From an uncultured Prevotellaceae bacterium (GTDB lineage: Bacteria; Bacteroidota; Bacteroidia; Bacteroidales; Bacteroidaceae): 64,000 nt of DNA. A program made the translations under genes and the position numbers. The DNA lies in assembly GCA_946540735.1 (NCBI GenBank), contig CAMNIN010000011.1:1-64000 (forward strand). The letters are read 5' to 3'. Of the stretch, positions 33,630 to 42,197 are shown in pieces. Numbering within the stretch: the first letter of the stretch is position 1; each line of letters begins with the position of its first letter. The notes beneath the pieces are model-generated. The model ran no database searches. It had not been told where the DNA came from and saw only the letters and a list, made by a program, of their open reading frames with translations.

Positions 33630-34208
33630 TTAAAAAGGAATATACACAACGGCCAGGATCTTGGCCGGTTTGCCCAAGGCACCATGCACATGGTGCTCCA
33701 CGATAGAGTCGTAGAAGATGCTGTCGCCCTTCTTGAGCAGATAGACCTCCTTGCCATAATCGATTTCCAGTTCGCCCTCCATGACGAAGATGAATTCCTC
33801 GCCCTCATGAGCAGAAGCTTTGAAATGACGCTCCTCGCTGGGCTGGATATCGATGATGAAGGGTTCCATGTGCCTCCCCGCCTTCTGCTTGGCGAGCGAG
33901 TGATACTCCATGTGCTTGCGGGCGTCCGCGGTATCATTGGAGAAGCTGATGCTGTCGGTGCGATCCTCTGCCCTGCAAACCACAGGTCCGAGTTCATCGT
34001 CATCATCCAGGAAGGTGCCCAGTCTGACGCCAAGTGCCCTTGCGATCTTGATCAGCGGTCCCAGTGACGGTAGATACTGATCGTTTTCGATGGAAATGAT
34101 TTGATCGGTCGAGAGACCGCTGCGCTCAGAGATTTCCTCCACGGAGAGGTTTTTCGACTCTCTGACGCTCTTGATTTTGTGACCTACGATGGTGGTTTGA
34201 TTAGACAT
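33630..34208 (-). CDS. XRE-family regulator with C-terminal cupin domain
   Basis: A 192-residue regulator. The N-terminal HTH (about 7-65) reads IKSVRESKNLSVEEISERSG then LSTDQIISIEND. The C-terminal cupin (about 115-190) reads HEGEEFIFVMEGELEIDYGK and DSIFYDSIVEHHVHGA. The cupin probably senses a small molecule, perhaps the acid or acyl-CoA handled by the ligase in the same operon. A strong promoter lies 40 bp upstream. Confidence 0.9.
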   Translation of the reverse strand: MSNQTTIVGHKIKSVRESKNLSVEEISERSGLSTDQIISIENDQYLPSLGPLIKIARALGVRLGTFLDDDDELGPVVCRAEDRTDSISFSNDTADARKHMEYHSLAKQKAGRHMEPFIIDIQPSEERHFKASAHEGEEFIFVMEGELEIDYGKEVYLLKKGDSIFYDSIVEHHVHGALGKPAKILAVVYIPF

Positions 34209-34247
34209 ACAAAAATTACAGAATATTATTAAAATTGCGAATTGGGT

Positions 34248-34279
34248 GCAAAATTACAAAAAAATACCGACCTCACAAA
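34248..34279 (-). promoter_or_regulatory. Promoter of the XRE-cupin / acyl-CoA ligase operon
   Basis: Minus strand: TTTG (34276-34279), 19 bp, TAATTTTGC (34248-34256). Spacing and boxes fit the Bacteroidota consensus. Confidence 0.7.
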
Positions 34280-34403
34280 ACGATTTTGAAAGTTTAATAC
34301 AGTCATGCTCTGAAATCAAGGTTTTTCGAAGAGAATTGAGGGACCAACGGTCGCTGTTTGCGAAGCGAGGTAAAGTAAAGTCCGCAATAACACTACAGCG
34401 ATG

Positions 34404-35297
34404 CTATCCCTTATCCCGGCGGTAGATCTGAGGGGAGCAACCCTTGATGCGGGTGAAGAGGCGTGAGAAATAATACGGGTCGTTGATGCCGACCTTGAAA
34501 CACAGCTGGTTGATTTGGATATCAGTGGTCATCAGCATCCCACAAGCTTCCTGGATTTTCAGTTGATTGAAATAGTTGATCGGACTCTCCCCTGTTTTCC
34601 GCTTGAAGATGGCAGAGAAATGCGACGGGCAATAGCCGACGTAGTCGGCCATGTCTTTCACGGTCAGATGCCTGCCGACATTCTCTTTCAGGTAATGGAT
34701 GGCAGCCGAGACGACGGCATCATCGTCGACGGATTTCGGTTTGTTGCTCTCAGCCATCCGGTATTGCTGCAAATAACGCATGGATGCGAGGTAATAATGC
34801 AGCAGTGATGACACAAAGCGCAACGCTTCCAGGCTGTAGCCATGACTCAACGTGGTGAAAATCTCCTCAAAAATGCTGTTGCGATGACCGATGCGCGACT
34901 GCAAGTTGGGGACCACCCGCTGCGGAGTCAATGCTCCTGTGGCATAGACAGGTGCGTGTTCGCCTTGAAAATGGACCCAATAGACCGTCCAAGGCTCCTG
35001 CTCATCGCTACCGTAGGCATGCGGTTTTCCAGCCGGCAAGATGAAATACTCATTTGCCGCCACATGAAAAGTCATATCATCCACACGGTACCAGCCACGG
35101 CCACTGACACAGTAGATCAGCACATGCTGCGGGATGGGATGGTTGCGCTCACGATAGTGGTAAAGCGCAGAGGGATAATAACCGATATCCGTGACATAGA
35201 GGCTCGACGCCAATGGGTCTTGTGCTTCAGTTTCGACCACATCGGGAGGCAGCACAATCGACCGCTCTCCCTGAAAACCATCTTTCCGTTTTTTCAT
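34404..35297 (-). CDS. AraC-family regulator with sugar-type cupin domain
   Basis: A 297-residue regulator. The first half (about 25-180) is an AraC-binding cupin: HVLIYCVSGRGWYRVDDMTF and EYFILPAGKPHAYGSDEQEP. The C-terminal 100 residues are the double HTH: LTVKDMADYVGYCPSHFSAI and INQLCFKVGINDPYYFSRLF, then KGCSPQIYRR. This layout is that of regulators which sense sugars. It is divergent from the sugar porter gene with 107 bp between starts, so it probably switches the porter and the DUF5107 gene. Confidence 0.9.
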   Translation of the reverse strand: MKKRKDGFQGERSIVLPPDVVETEAQDPLASSLYVTDIGYYPSALYHYRERNHPIPQHVLIYCVSGRGWYRVDDMTFHVAANEYFILPAGKPHAYGSDEQEPWTVYWVHFQGEHAPVYATGALTPQRVVPNLQSRIGHRNSIFEEIFTTLSHGYSLEALRFVSSLLHYYLASMRYLQQYRMAESNKPKSVDDDAVVSAAIHYLKENVGRHLTVKDMADYVGYCPSHFSAIFKRKTGESPINYFNQLKIQEACGMLMTTDIQINQLCFKVGINDPYYFSRLFTRIKGCSPQIYRRDKG

Positions 35298-35368
35298 CTT
35301 ATAGACAAAAACGTCGGATAATCCATCTTATTGCATAGGATAGTATATTTATTTGACCATGGAATTCG

Positions 35369-35377
35369 TACTTTTGC
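35369..35377 (+). promoter_or_regulatory. -7 box of the sugar porter operon
   Basis: TACTTTTGC fits TAnnTTTGC, 27 bp before ATG 35405. A TTTG at 35352-35355 is only 13 bp upstream, so the -33 part is poor, as may be expected of an activator-dependent promoter. Confidence 0.55.
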
Positions 35378-35404
35378 AGTCAAGAACAACAATGATCAAA
35401 AGAT

Positions 35405-36700
35405 ATGAAAAACGACAGCAAAGGATTTCTGTATTTCATTTGTGGTGTGTCGGCCATGGGCGGACTTCTCTTCGGCTACGACTGGGTGGTGATCGGAGGA
35501 GCGAAACCCTTCTATGAGCTCTATTTCGGCATCGGTGACAGTCCGCTCCTACAAGGAGTGGCCATGACGACCGCACTGGTGGGGTGCCTGGTAGGTGCCA
35601 TGGTGGCCGGCGTGTTGTCCGATCGTTATGGGCGCAAGCCCTTGCTCATGCTCTCTGCCGTGCTGTTCACTGTGAGTGCCGTGGGCACCGGTCTGTTCAA
35701 CGACTTCACCCTGTTCAACGTCGCCCGGTTCGTGGGAGGCATGGGCATCGGAGTGGCATCAGCCCTCTCGCCGATGTACATTGCCGAGGTCAGTCCGCCC
35801 CACATCCGCGGGCGCATGGTCAGTCTCAACCAGATGACCATCGTGCTGGGCATCCTTGCGGCACAGATCGTGAACATGCTGTTGGCCCGCGACACGTCAG
35901 TGGCGGAGAGCATGACATGGAACCGGGAATGGGGTTGGCGCTGGATGTTCTGGGCCGAGACGTTGCCTGCCGCGCTCTTTCTGGTCATGAGTTTCTTCAT
36001 ACCCGAGAGTCCAGTCTTCGTGAGGATGAAGACAGGACCGAAAACCGCCGGCAAGCAGTCAGAGGCAGGACTCAGCGAGCTCCTCCGTCCGCGATACAGG
36101 AGAGTGCTGTTGCTCGGCCTGGTGGTGGCCGTATTCCAGCAATGGTGCGGCACCAACGTCATTTTCAACTACGCTCAGGAAATCTTCCTCGGAGCCGGTT
36201 TCGACGTCGACGGGATGTTTATCAATATCGTGATCACAGGCATAGCCAATGTGGTCTTCACGATAGTCGCCCTGTATACCATCGAGAAATGGGGCCGCCG
36301 CACACTGATTCTGTTGGGAGCCGGTGGACTGGGACTGATCTATCTGACCCTTGGCACCTGCTACTTCCTGGGCATGACAGGCATTTTGATGGTCGCTCTT
36401 GTGGTGGCAGCCATTTCCGTCTACGCCATGACCCTCGGTCCTGTCACTTGGACCCTTCTGGCCGAGATTTTCCCCCATCGCATCCGAGGTATCGCCATGG
36501 CCACCTGCACCTTCGCCCTCTGGGTGGGATGCTGCACGCTGACCTTCTCCTTTCCTTCGATGAATGCAGTCCTCGGCAGCAGCGGTACGTTCTGGATCTA
36601 CAGCGCCATCTGCGCCTGCGCCTTCCTGTTCTTGCTGCGCAACTGTCCGGAAACCAAAGGGAAATCACTTGAACAACTGGAAAAAGAACTGGCAAAATAG
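35405..36700 (+). CDS. MFS sugar porter (XylE/GLUT type)
   Basis: A 431-residue, 12-helix inner-membrane transporter of the sugar porter family. Signatures: DRYGRKPLLM between helices 2 and 3, MYIAEVSPPHIRGRM, PESPVFVRMK at the end of helix 6, and PETKGKSLEQLEKEL at the C-terminus. The family imports hexoses or pentoses, often with protons. The DUF5107-TPR gene follows after 8 bp, so they share a transcript; a divergent AraC-type regulator precedes it. Confidence 0.93.
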   Translation: MKNDSKGFLYFICGVSAMGGLLFGYDWVVIGGAKPFYELYFGIGDSPLLQGVAMTTALVGCLVGAMVAGVLSDRYGRKPLLMLSAVLFTVSAVGTGLFNDFTLFNVARFVGGMGIGVASALSPMYIAEVSPPHIRGRMVSLNQMTIVLGILAAQIVNMLLARDTSVAESMTWNREWGWRWMFWAETLPAALFLVMSFFIPESPVFVRMKTGPKTAGKQSEAGLSELLRPRYRRVLLLGLVVAVFQQWCGTNVIFNYAQEIFLGAGFDVDGMFINIVITGIANVVFTIVALYTIEKWGRRTLILLGAGGLGLIYLTLGTCYFLGMTGILMVALVVAAISVYAMTLGPVTWTLLAEIFPHRIRGIAMATCTFALWVGCCTLTFSFPSMNAVLGSSGTFWIYSAICACAFLFLLRNCPETKGKSLEQLEKELAK

Positions 36701-36708
36701 CAACGACA

Positions 36709-39700
36709 ATGGTAAAAGCATGGCGAGAGTTGGTGACTATCCCGACGTATGAGATCGGGAAGCCCGAGAAGAATCCGATGTTTCTTGAGAAACGGGTCTA
36801 TCAAGGATCGAGCGGCGTGGTATACCCCTACCCCGTCATAGAGACGATCAGCGACGAGAAGACCGACAAGGAGTATCAGGCCATCTGGCTGGAGAATGAA
36901 TACATCAAGGTGATGGTGCTTCCCGAACTGGGAGGCCGCGTGCAGATGGCCTATGACAAGATCCGGCAGCGGCATTTCGTGTATTTCAACCACGTCATCA
37001 AACCCGCCCTTGTGGGATTGGCCGGTCCTTGGATCAGTGGCGGCATCGAGTTCAACTGGCCCCAGCACCACCGTCCGTCGACGTTCATGCCCGTCGACAG
37101 CACGATAGAGAACGGAGAAGACGGCTCGGTGACAGTCTGGGTGAGCGAGATGGAGCAGATGTCACACCAGAAAGGCATGGCCGGCTTCACCCTTCGTCCG
37201 GGATGCGCCTATCTGGAGATCCGCGGTGTGCTCTACAACCGCACAGACCTGCCGCAGACATTCCTCTGGTGGGCCAACCCCGCCGTGGAGGTCAACGAAG
37301 CCTATCAAAGCGTATTCCCGCCCGACATCAATGCCGTCTTCGACCATGGTAAGCGTGCCGTCAGCAGTTTTCCCATCGCCACGGGAACCTACTACAAGAT
37401 GGATTACTCCGCCGGAGTCGATATCTCCAACTACCGCAATATCGCCGTGCCCACCAGTTATATGGGTGTGAACTCCCGTTTCGATTTTGAGGGCGGCTAC
37501 GAGAACGACACTCAGAGCGGTATGCTGCACGTGGCCTCCCACCATTACTCTCCCGGCAAGAAACAGTGGACATGGGGCAACGGTGATTTTGGACGCGCCT
37601 GGGACCGTAACCTCACCGACGAGGCCACTGCCGAGGAAGCCATGAGATGGCATATCGAAAGGAAAGGTTTCCGTCCCTACATCGAACTGATGGCCGGAGT
37701 CTACACCGAGAACCAGCCCGACTTCTCATGGTTGATGCCCTATGAAGAGAAGCGTTTCGTACAATATTTCATGCCCTACCGCGAACTGGGCGTGGTGAAG
37801 GAAGCCTCAAGGGACCTTATCATGAACATCAACGAGATCGAAGATGGCAGCGTCGTGTTCAAGATCTTTGCCACCTCCCGTCAGACCGTACGCATCGCCC
37901 TCACCACAGAACAAGGAGAGACGCTCTACGACAAGCAGCAGAGCCTCACGCCCGAAGACGTGCTGACAGAGACTGTGACCACGAAAGTCCCATTCGACCA
38001 GCTCCATCTGACGATATACAAGAATCTGTATGGCCATGAGCGCCCCGTGATGCACTGGCACGCAGAGCCGGATGAGATCCGTCCGATACCCGACAGTGCC
38101 GAGGCCGCCCTGCCCCCCGGACAGGTAAAGACCAACGAGCAACTGTTTCTCACCGGTCAGCATCTCGAACAATACCGTCACGCCACATGGAGCGCGGTGG
38201 ACTATTACGAAGAAGCCCTGCGCCGCGACCCCGACGACGCTCGCTGCCTCAACGCCCTGGGCCTGTGGTATATCCGCAAAGGCCGATTCAATAAAGCAGA
38301 AAGCTACCTGCGAAAGGCCGTCAGGCAGATCACCAAGCGCAATCCCAACCCCTACGACAGCGAACCTATCTACAATCTCGGACTGGCCCTGAAATACCAA
38401 GGCAAGAAGGACGAAGCCTACGAACGATTCTGGAAATCGACCTGGAGCAAGGCGTGTGCCGATGCCGGATATTTCGAGGCCGCTAAGATCTCCATTTCCC
38501 AAGGACGTCTGGATGACGCCCTCGACGAACTCGACCGCAGTCTCATCTTCGGTGCGCACAACCAAAAGGCCCTTGCACTCAAGGCCACCGTACTCCGCAG
38601 GATGGGCCGTCAGGCCAGTGCCGAGGAAGTATGCCACGCCGCCCTCAAATCCGACCTTTTCAATTACGGATGCCGTTACGAGGAATACCTCATCACGGGC
38701 GACGAGTCAAAGCTCAATCAACTGAAAGAGCTGTTGCATGGCAGTGCTAAAAATTACGACGAAGTGGCCCTCGACTATTGGGCTGCAGGTCTGACAGACG
38801 AAGCCAATGCCATCTGGGACATCGCTATCCAAGAGGGAGCGACCACCCCGATGACCTACTACTACACCCGAAGGTATGCAGAAGCAGAGGAAGCCGACTC
38901 CCACTATTGCTTCCCCAACCGCGCCGAAGACATCATCGCCCTGGAATCCGCCAAACGCGAGAACCCCCAAGGTGCCAAGGCCCCCTACTATCTGGGTTGT
39001 CTGTATTACGCAGCGCGGCAATATGATCTGGCCACGGAAAACTGGGAACGCTCAGCACGCCTTGATCCCCAGTTCCCCACCGTATGGCGGAATCTCGCCC
39101 TTGCCCGTTTCAACAAGCAAGACCGGCAGCAAGAAGCTCTCGAATGCATGGAGAAAGCCTTTCGGCTGGATCCGACAGACGCCCGTGTGCTGATGGAACT
39201 TGACCAGCTCTACAAACGTCTGCAAAAGTCACACACAGAGCGGCTGGCTCTGTTGCAAGTCCATCCTCAACTCGTCGGTCAGCGTGACGACCTCATCCTC
39301 GAAGAAATCACATTGTTCAACCAGACAGGACAATACGCCAAAGCCAAGCAGTTACTCGACCACCATCAATTCCACCCCTGGGAGGGCGGTGAGGGCAAAG
39401 TGTCTGCCCAATACCAAATCTGCCGAGTGGAAACAGCGAAACAAGCCCTGGCCATCCGGGAGTATGAAAAAGCCAGAAAACTCCTCCTCCAATGCCTGGA
39501 CTATCCCCACCAATTAGGTGAAGGTAAACTCCATGGCGCACAGGAAAACGATTTCCACTACTTCCTCGGAGAAGCCTATCTCGGACTCGGGCAACAAGAG
39601 CAAGCCCGGAGATACTGGGAAAAAGCGGCAAAAGGACAACAGGAACCCGCTGCCGCCATCTATTACAACGATGCCAAGCCCGACAAGATCTTCTATCAGG

Positions 39701-40026
39701 GACTGGCCCTGCTGAGACTCGGACGGCGAGACGAAGCCAACGGCCGTTTCCACAAACTCGTGAACTACGGCAAGCAACACATCTTCGACCCGCAAGTGAT
39801 GGACTATTTCGCAGTCTCTCTGCCCGACCTGCTCATCTGGGAAGACTCACTCGACCGGAAGAACGTGATACACTGCAAATACATGCTGGCGTTAGGCTAT
39901 CTGGGACTCGGCGAACGAGACAAAGCCCTGCGGTATCTGGCAGAAGTGAGGCAACTCGACATCAATCATCAAGGCATCCAAGCCCTGCAGTCGCTGGTCT
40001 CCCTTGAAGGATTGACGAAGCCCTAA
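36709..40026 (+). CDS. DUF5107 domain protein with C-terminal TPR repeats
   Basis: A 1,105-residue cytoplasmic protein (no signal peptide). Residues about 35-330 resemble DUF5107: YIKVMVLPELGGRVQMAYDK, ISGGIEFNWPQHHRPSTFMP and ENRTDL-like YNRTDLPQTFLWWANPAVEV, in the style of galactose-mutarotase-like carbohydrate-binding folds. About 480-1090 are TPR helices (YYEEALRRDPDDARCLNALG; AYYLGCLYYAARQYDLATEN-like units). It lies 8 bp after a sugar porter gene and shares its promoter, so a role in processing the imported sugar is likely, perhaps as an epimerase or a glycoside-active enzyme. That is inference. Its end overlaps the convergent gene by 4 bp. Confidence 0.8.
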   Translation: MVKAWRELVTIPTYEIGKPEKNPMFLEKRVYQGSSGVVYPYPVIETISDEKTDKEYQAIWLENEYIKVMVLPELGGRVQMAYDKIRQRHFVYFNHVIKPALVGLAGPWISGGIEFNWPQHHRPSTFMPVDSTIENGEDGSVTVWVSEMEQMSHQKGMAGFTLRPGCAYLEIRGVLYNRTDLPQTFLWWANPAVEVNEAYQSVFPPDINAVFDHGKRAVSSFPIATGTYYKMDYSAGVDISNYRNIAVPTSYMGVNSRFDFEGGYENDTQSGMLHVASHHYSPGKKQWTWGNGDFGRAWDRNLTDEATAEEAMRWHIERKGFRPYIELMAGVYTENQPDFSWLMPYEEKRFVQYFMPYRELGVVKEASRDLIMNINEIEDGSVVFKIFATSRQTVRIALTTEQGETLYDKQQSLTPEDVLTETVTTKVPFDQLHLTIYKNLYGHERPVMHWHAEPDEIRPIPDSAEAALPPGQVKTNEQLFLTGQHLEQYRHATWSAVDYYEEALRRDPDDARCLNALGLWYIRKGRFNKAESYLRKAVRQITKRNPNPYDSEPIYNLGLALKYQGKKDEAYERFWKSTWSKACADAGYFEAAKISISQGRLDDALDELDRSLIFGAHNQKALALKATVLRRMGRQASAEEVCHAALKSDLFNYGCRYEEYLITGDESKLNQLKELLHGSAKNYDEVALDYWAAGLTDEANAIWDIAIQEGATTPMTYYYTRRYAEAEEADSHYCFPNRAEDIIALESAKRENPQGAKAPYYLGCLYYAARQYDLATENWERSARLDPQFPTVWRNLALARFNKQDRQQEALECMEKAFRLDPTDARVLMELDQLYKRLQKSHTERLALLQVHPQLVGQRDDLILEEITLFNQTGQYAKAKQLLDHHQFHPWEGGEGKVSAQYQICRVETAKQALAIREYEKARKLLLQCLDYPHQLGEGKLHGAQENDFHYFLGEAYLGLGQQEQARRYWEKAAKGQQEPAAAIYYNDAKPDKIFYQGLALLRLGRRDEANGRFHKLVNYGKQHIFDPQVMDYFAVSLPDLLIWEDSLDRKNVIHCKYMLALGYLGLGERDKALRYLAEVRQLDINHQGIQALQSLVSLEGLTKP

Positions 40027-41210
40027 TCCCAGACGTAGACCCAATAGTCAGTATGGATGGTCATCAACACCGGTCCCATCTCGCGGATGATATAATACTG
40101 CACGCTCTCGCCACCATACAAGCGGACATAAAGCTCAAGTCCCTCATCAGTAGCCACGATGCAGTGGATCTCAGGAGCGTGGTCCATGAAATTGCCTTCA
40201 TCATCTACGAACCAGATCGAACTTCCTGGGGTGTAAGTCTCGGGATCCACATTACCCGGAAATTCCCAAACCGAGACGACCTCCCCCTCGGCGACACAAA
40301 CCACGGCGGCCAGTGCTGAAGGCGGCTGGTGCTCGAACTGCACGGCATAGAAAGAGCGCTCACCCGACTCCACAGTGGCCAGCCACCGGCTGTCGGTGAT
40401 GCGGCGCCCCCCATAGTAGTCGCTGATGATGCGGCAGACGTAGTCGCCGGCTTTCTTGATGGGTTCTCCCTCCTTCCAGCGGCTGTACTGAAGCAGTGAA
40501 TGATGGTCGAAGAAACTGCTCTTGACAATCCATGGACACATCTCCCCCTCACTATAGCCACGGAACATCTTGGGTATTACCGAAGGGTCACGCAGCTTGA
40601 ACGTGTAGAGCATATCATCCTTGATGTAGAAATCCTGCAGTTCATCATACTTGGCGTCACGCTCCTCCTTGACAAACCTGACGCTGTTCTGATGAGGTTT
40701 GAAGATCATCGTATTATACGAGCGGATGTCCTTGATCCGTTCACCCTCATACGTCACTGCCTCAAAAGTGTTGGCGGCCTTGTCGGCCGAGCGTACGGCA
40801 ATCGGGCGTTCACGGAGGGTGATATCTTTTTCGACGGTACGGTAAATACCGATTTGATCCATATCATCCCAATAGCAATCCTCTTCGGGCAGTACGCTAC
40901 TGCTGACCCGCTGTGCCTTGAGACCATTGCCGTCGGGGGTGATCATGACAAGTTCGCTCTCATCCCGATTCGCGACGACCATGGCGAAGCCCAAAGGAGA
41001 TGCCTGTCCAGACTTGAAAATCACATATTTCTGAGGAAGGCTATGGCTGTTCTGCCGTGTACTCTCAAAGAGAGAGATGGCATTCTCGCAACGATCCGCA
41101 TACCAGTTCGTGGCTTTGTTTTTCTCTTCGTAGATATCCTGTGCCTGTATGCCGGCCGCGAATGTCAGCATGAAAGCCAGCAGGGAGAAGAATCGGAGGG
41201 TGTGTTTCAT
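40023..41210 (-). CDS. Secreted protein of unknown function
   Basis: A 395-residue protein not recognised. The start at 41210 (MKHTLRFFSLLAFMLTFAAG) gives a clean signal peptide ending near IQAQ; the promoter at 41255-41286 excludes the longer frame. The mature part is beta-rich with many aromatic and charged residues and no repeats. Only one Cys-rich spot (DRCENAISLF) is near its start. It stands alone, divergent from the lipoprotein-GH28 operon and convergent with the DUF5107 gene. Periplasmic or surface location is likely. Confidence 0.75.
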   Translation of the reverse strand: MKHTLRFFSLLAFMLTFAAGIQAQDIYEEKNKATNWYADRCENAISLFESTRQNSHSLPQKYVIFKSGQASPLGFAMVVANRDESELVMITPDGNGLKAQRVSSSVLPEEDCYWDDMDQIGIYRTVEKDITLRERPIAVRSADKAANTFEAVTYEGERIKDIRSYNTMIFKPHQNSVRFVKEERDAKYDELQDFYIKDDMLYTFKLRDPSVIPKMFRGYSEGEMCPWIVKSSFFDHHSLLQYSRWKEGEPIKKAGDYVCRIISDYYGGRRITDSRWLATVESGERSFYAVQFEHQPPSALAAVVCVAEGEVVSVWEFPGNVDPETYTPGSSIWFVDDEGNFMDHAPEIHCIVATDEGLELYVRLYGGESVQYYIIREMGPVLMTIHTDYWVYVWD

Positions 41211-41254
41211 TGTGCTTGAGTTTTGGAGATTGATAAAGATTAGCTGAATTGAGC

Positions 41255-41286
41255 ACAAAGATAAGCAATCCACCCTTGTCTTGCAA
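41255..41286 (-). promoter_or_regulatory. Promoter of the secreted unknown protein
   Basis: Minus strand: TTG (41284-41286), 20 bp, TATCTTTGT (41255-41263). The start codon at 41210 is 44 bp downstream. Confidence 0.65.
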
Positions 41287-41306
41287 GAAAAAAGCGGAAA
41301 AAAGCT

Positions 41307-41338
41307 TTTGTCATGTGAAAGCATTTATTTAAATTTGC
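41307..41338 (+). promoter_or_regulatory. Promoter of the lipoprotein-GH28 operon
   Basis: TTTG (41307-41310), 19 bp, TAAATTTGC (41330-41338): a close match to the Bacteroidota consensus. It is divergent from the promoter at 41255-41286, with only 20 bp between their -33 elements, so a single regulator could act on both. Confidence 0.75.
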
Positions 41339-41393
41339 ACCTAAAACCCGCGCAGTGCTGGTTTCAGCACCACGGAGAAATCCCAATCACTTC

Positions 41394-42197
41394 ATGACGA
41401 TGATATTGCAACAACGACGTATTTATCTGAGATGCCTGCTGCTCATCCTGTTGCTGACGGCAGGACTCACCGGCTGCCAGGAAAGTCCGAGAATGCGGTT
41501 GGCCGCCTATGAAGCCGACAAGAAATGTCCCATCGAACTGGGAAGTTTCGGCACGGCTTCGTCGGTCAGCTATGATGATGGGAAAGTGATCTTCCACGTC
41601 AACATGAAAAACGAGAAGATTGACCTTGACCATGTGGATCTCAGCCAGTCGTCAGAGTTGCTGGTGACCAATCTGAAGCGGAAGAGCCCGCAATTCGCCG
41701 ACCTGCTGCTGAGCACCGAGACGGGACTGGCCTTCCTCATCAGATCGGCTGACGGCACCCAGGAAATCAATATCGACATCCCGTTTGCAGACATCAAGAA
41801 GATCCTTGAGCGAAAGGGAAAGGATGAGAAATCCTCAGCCCTTCTGACCTTGAAGCTCTTCAACCGCCAGAGCCAGAGTCAGTTGCCTATGAAAGTGACC
41901 GAGGGCATCCAGATGACCAAAGTGAGCATCGAGGACGGCAACGAGATCTACCGGTATGAAGTGGATGGTGATCTCTTCGACATGGACGTGCTGCGGGAGA
42001 ACGCAGCCCACCTGAAAGCACATCCGGAGGAAATGCTCAACATCAAAGGCAAGGGCCACGACACCGACGTCACCATCCTGCTCTCGTTGCTCCGCGAGCT
42101 CAACATGGGACTGGGCTACCGCTACAGTATCAAAGGCAGCGACGAGACACTTGAGATATTATACACCCCACAACAGATCCAACAACTCCAGCCATGA
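41394..42197 (+). CDS. Lipoprotein of unknown function upstream of GH28
   Basis: A protein of about 267 residues. A hydrophobic segment ends in the lipobox LTGC, so it is lipid-anchored. The mature part has beta-rich, charged stretches (FADIKKILERKGKDEKSSAL; GHDTDVTILLSLLRELNMGL) that I do not recognise. The start is either ATG 41394 or ATG 41400, both before the signal. Its stop overlaps the GH28 start by 4 bp (ATGA), so it is co-translated with the pectinase and may help bind or localise it. Confidence 0.72.
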   Translation: MTMILQQRRIYLRCLLLILLLTAGLTGCQESPRMRLAAYEADKKCPIELGSFGTASSVSYDDGKVIFHVNMKNEKIDLDHVDLSQSSELLVTNLKRKSPQFADLLLSTETGLAFLIRSADGTQEINIDIPFADIKKILERKGKDEKSSALLTLKLFNRQSQSQLPMKVTEGIQMTKVSIEDGNEIYRYEVDGDLFDMDVLRENAAHLKAHPEEMLNIKGKGHDTDVTILLSLLRELNMGLGYRYSIKGSDETLEILYTPQQIQQLQP

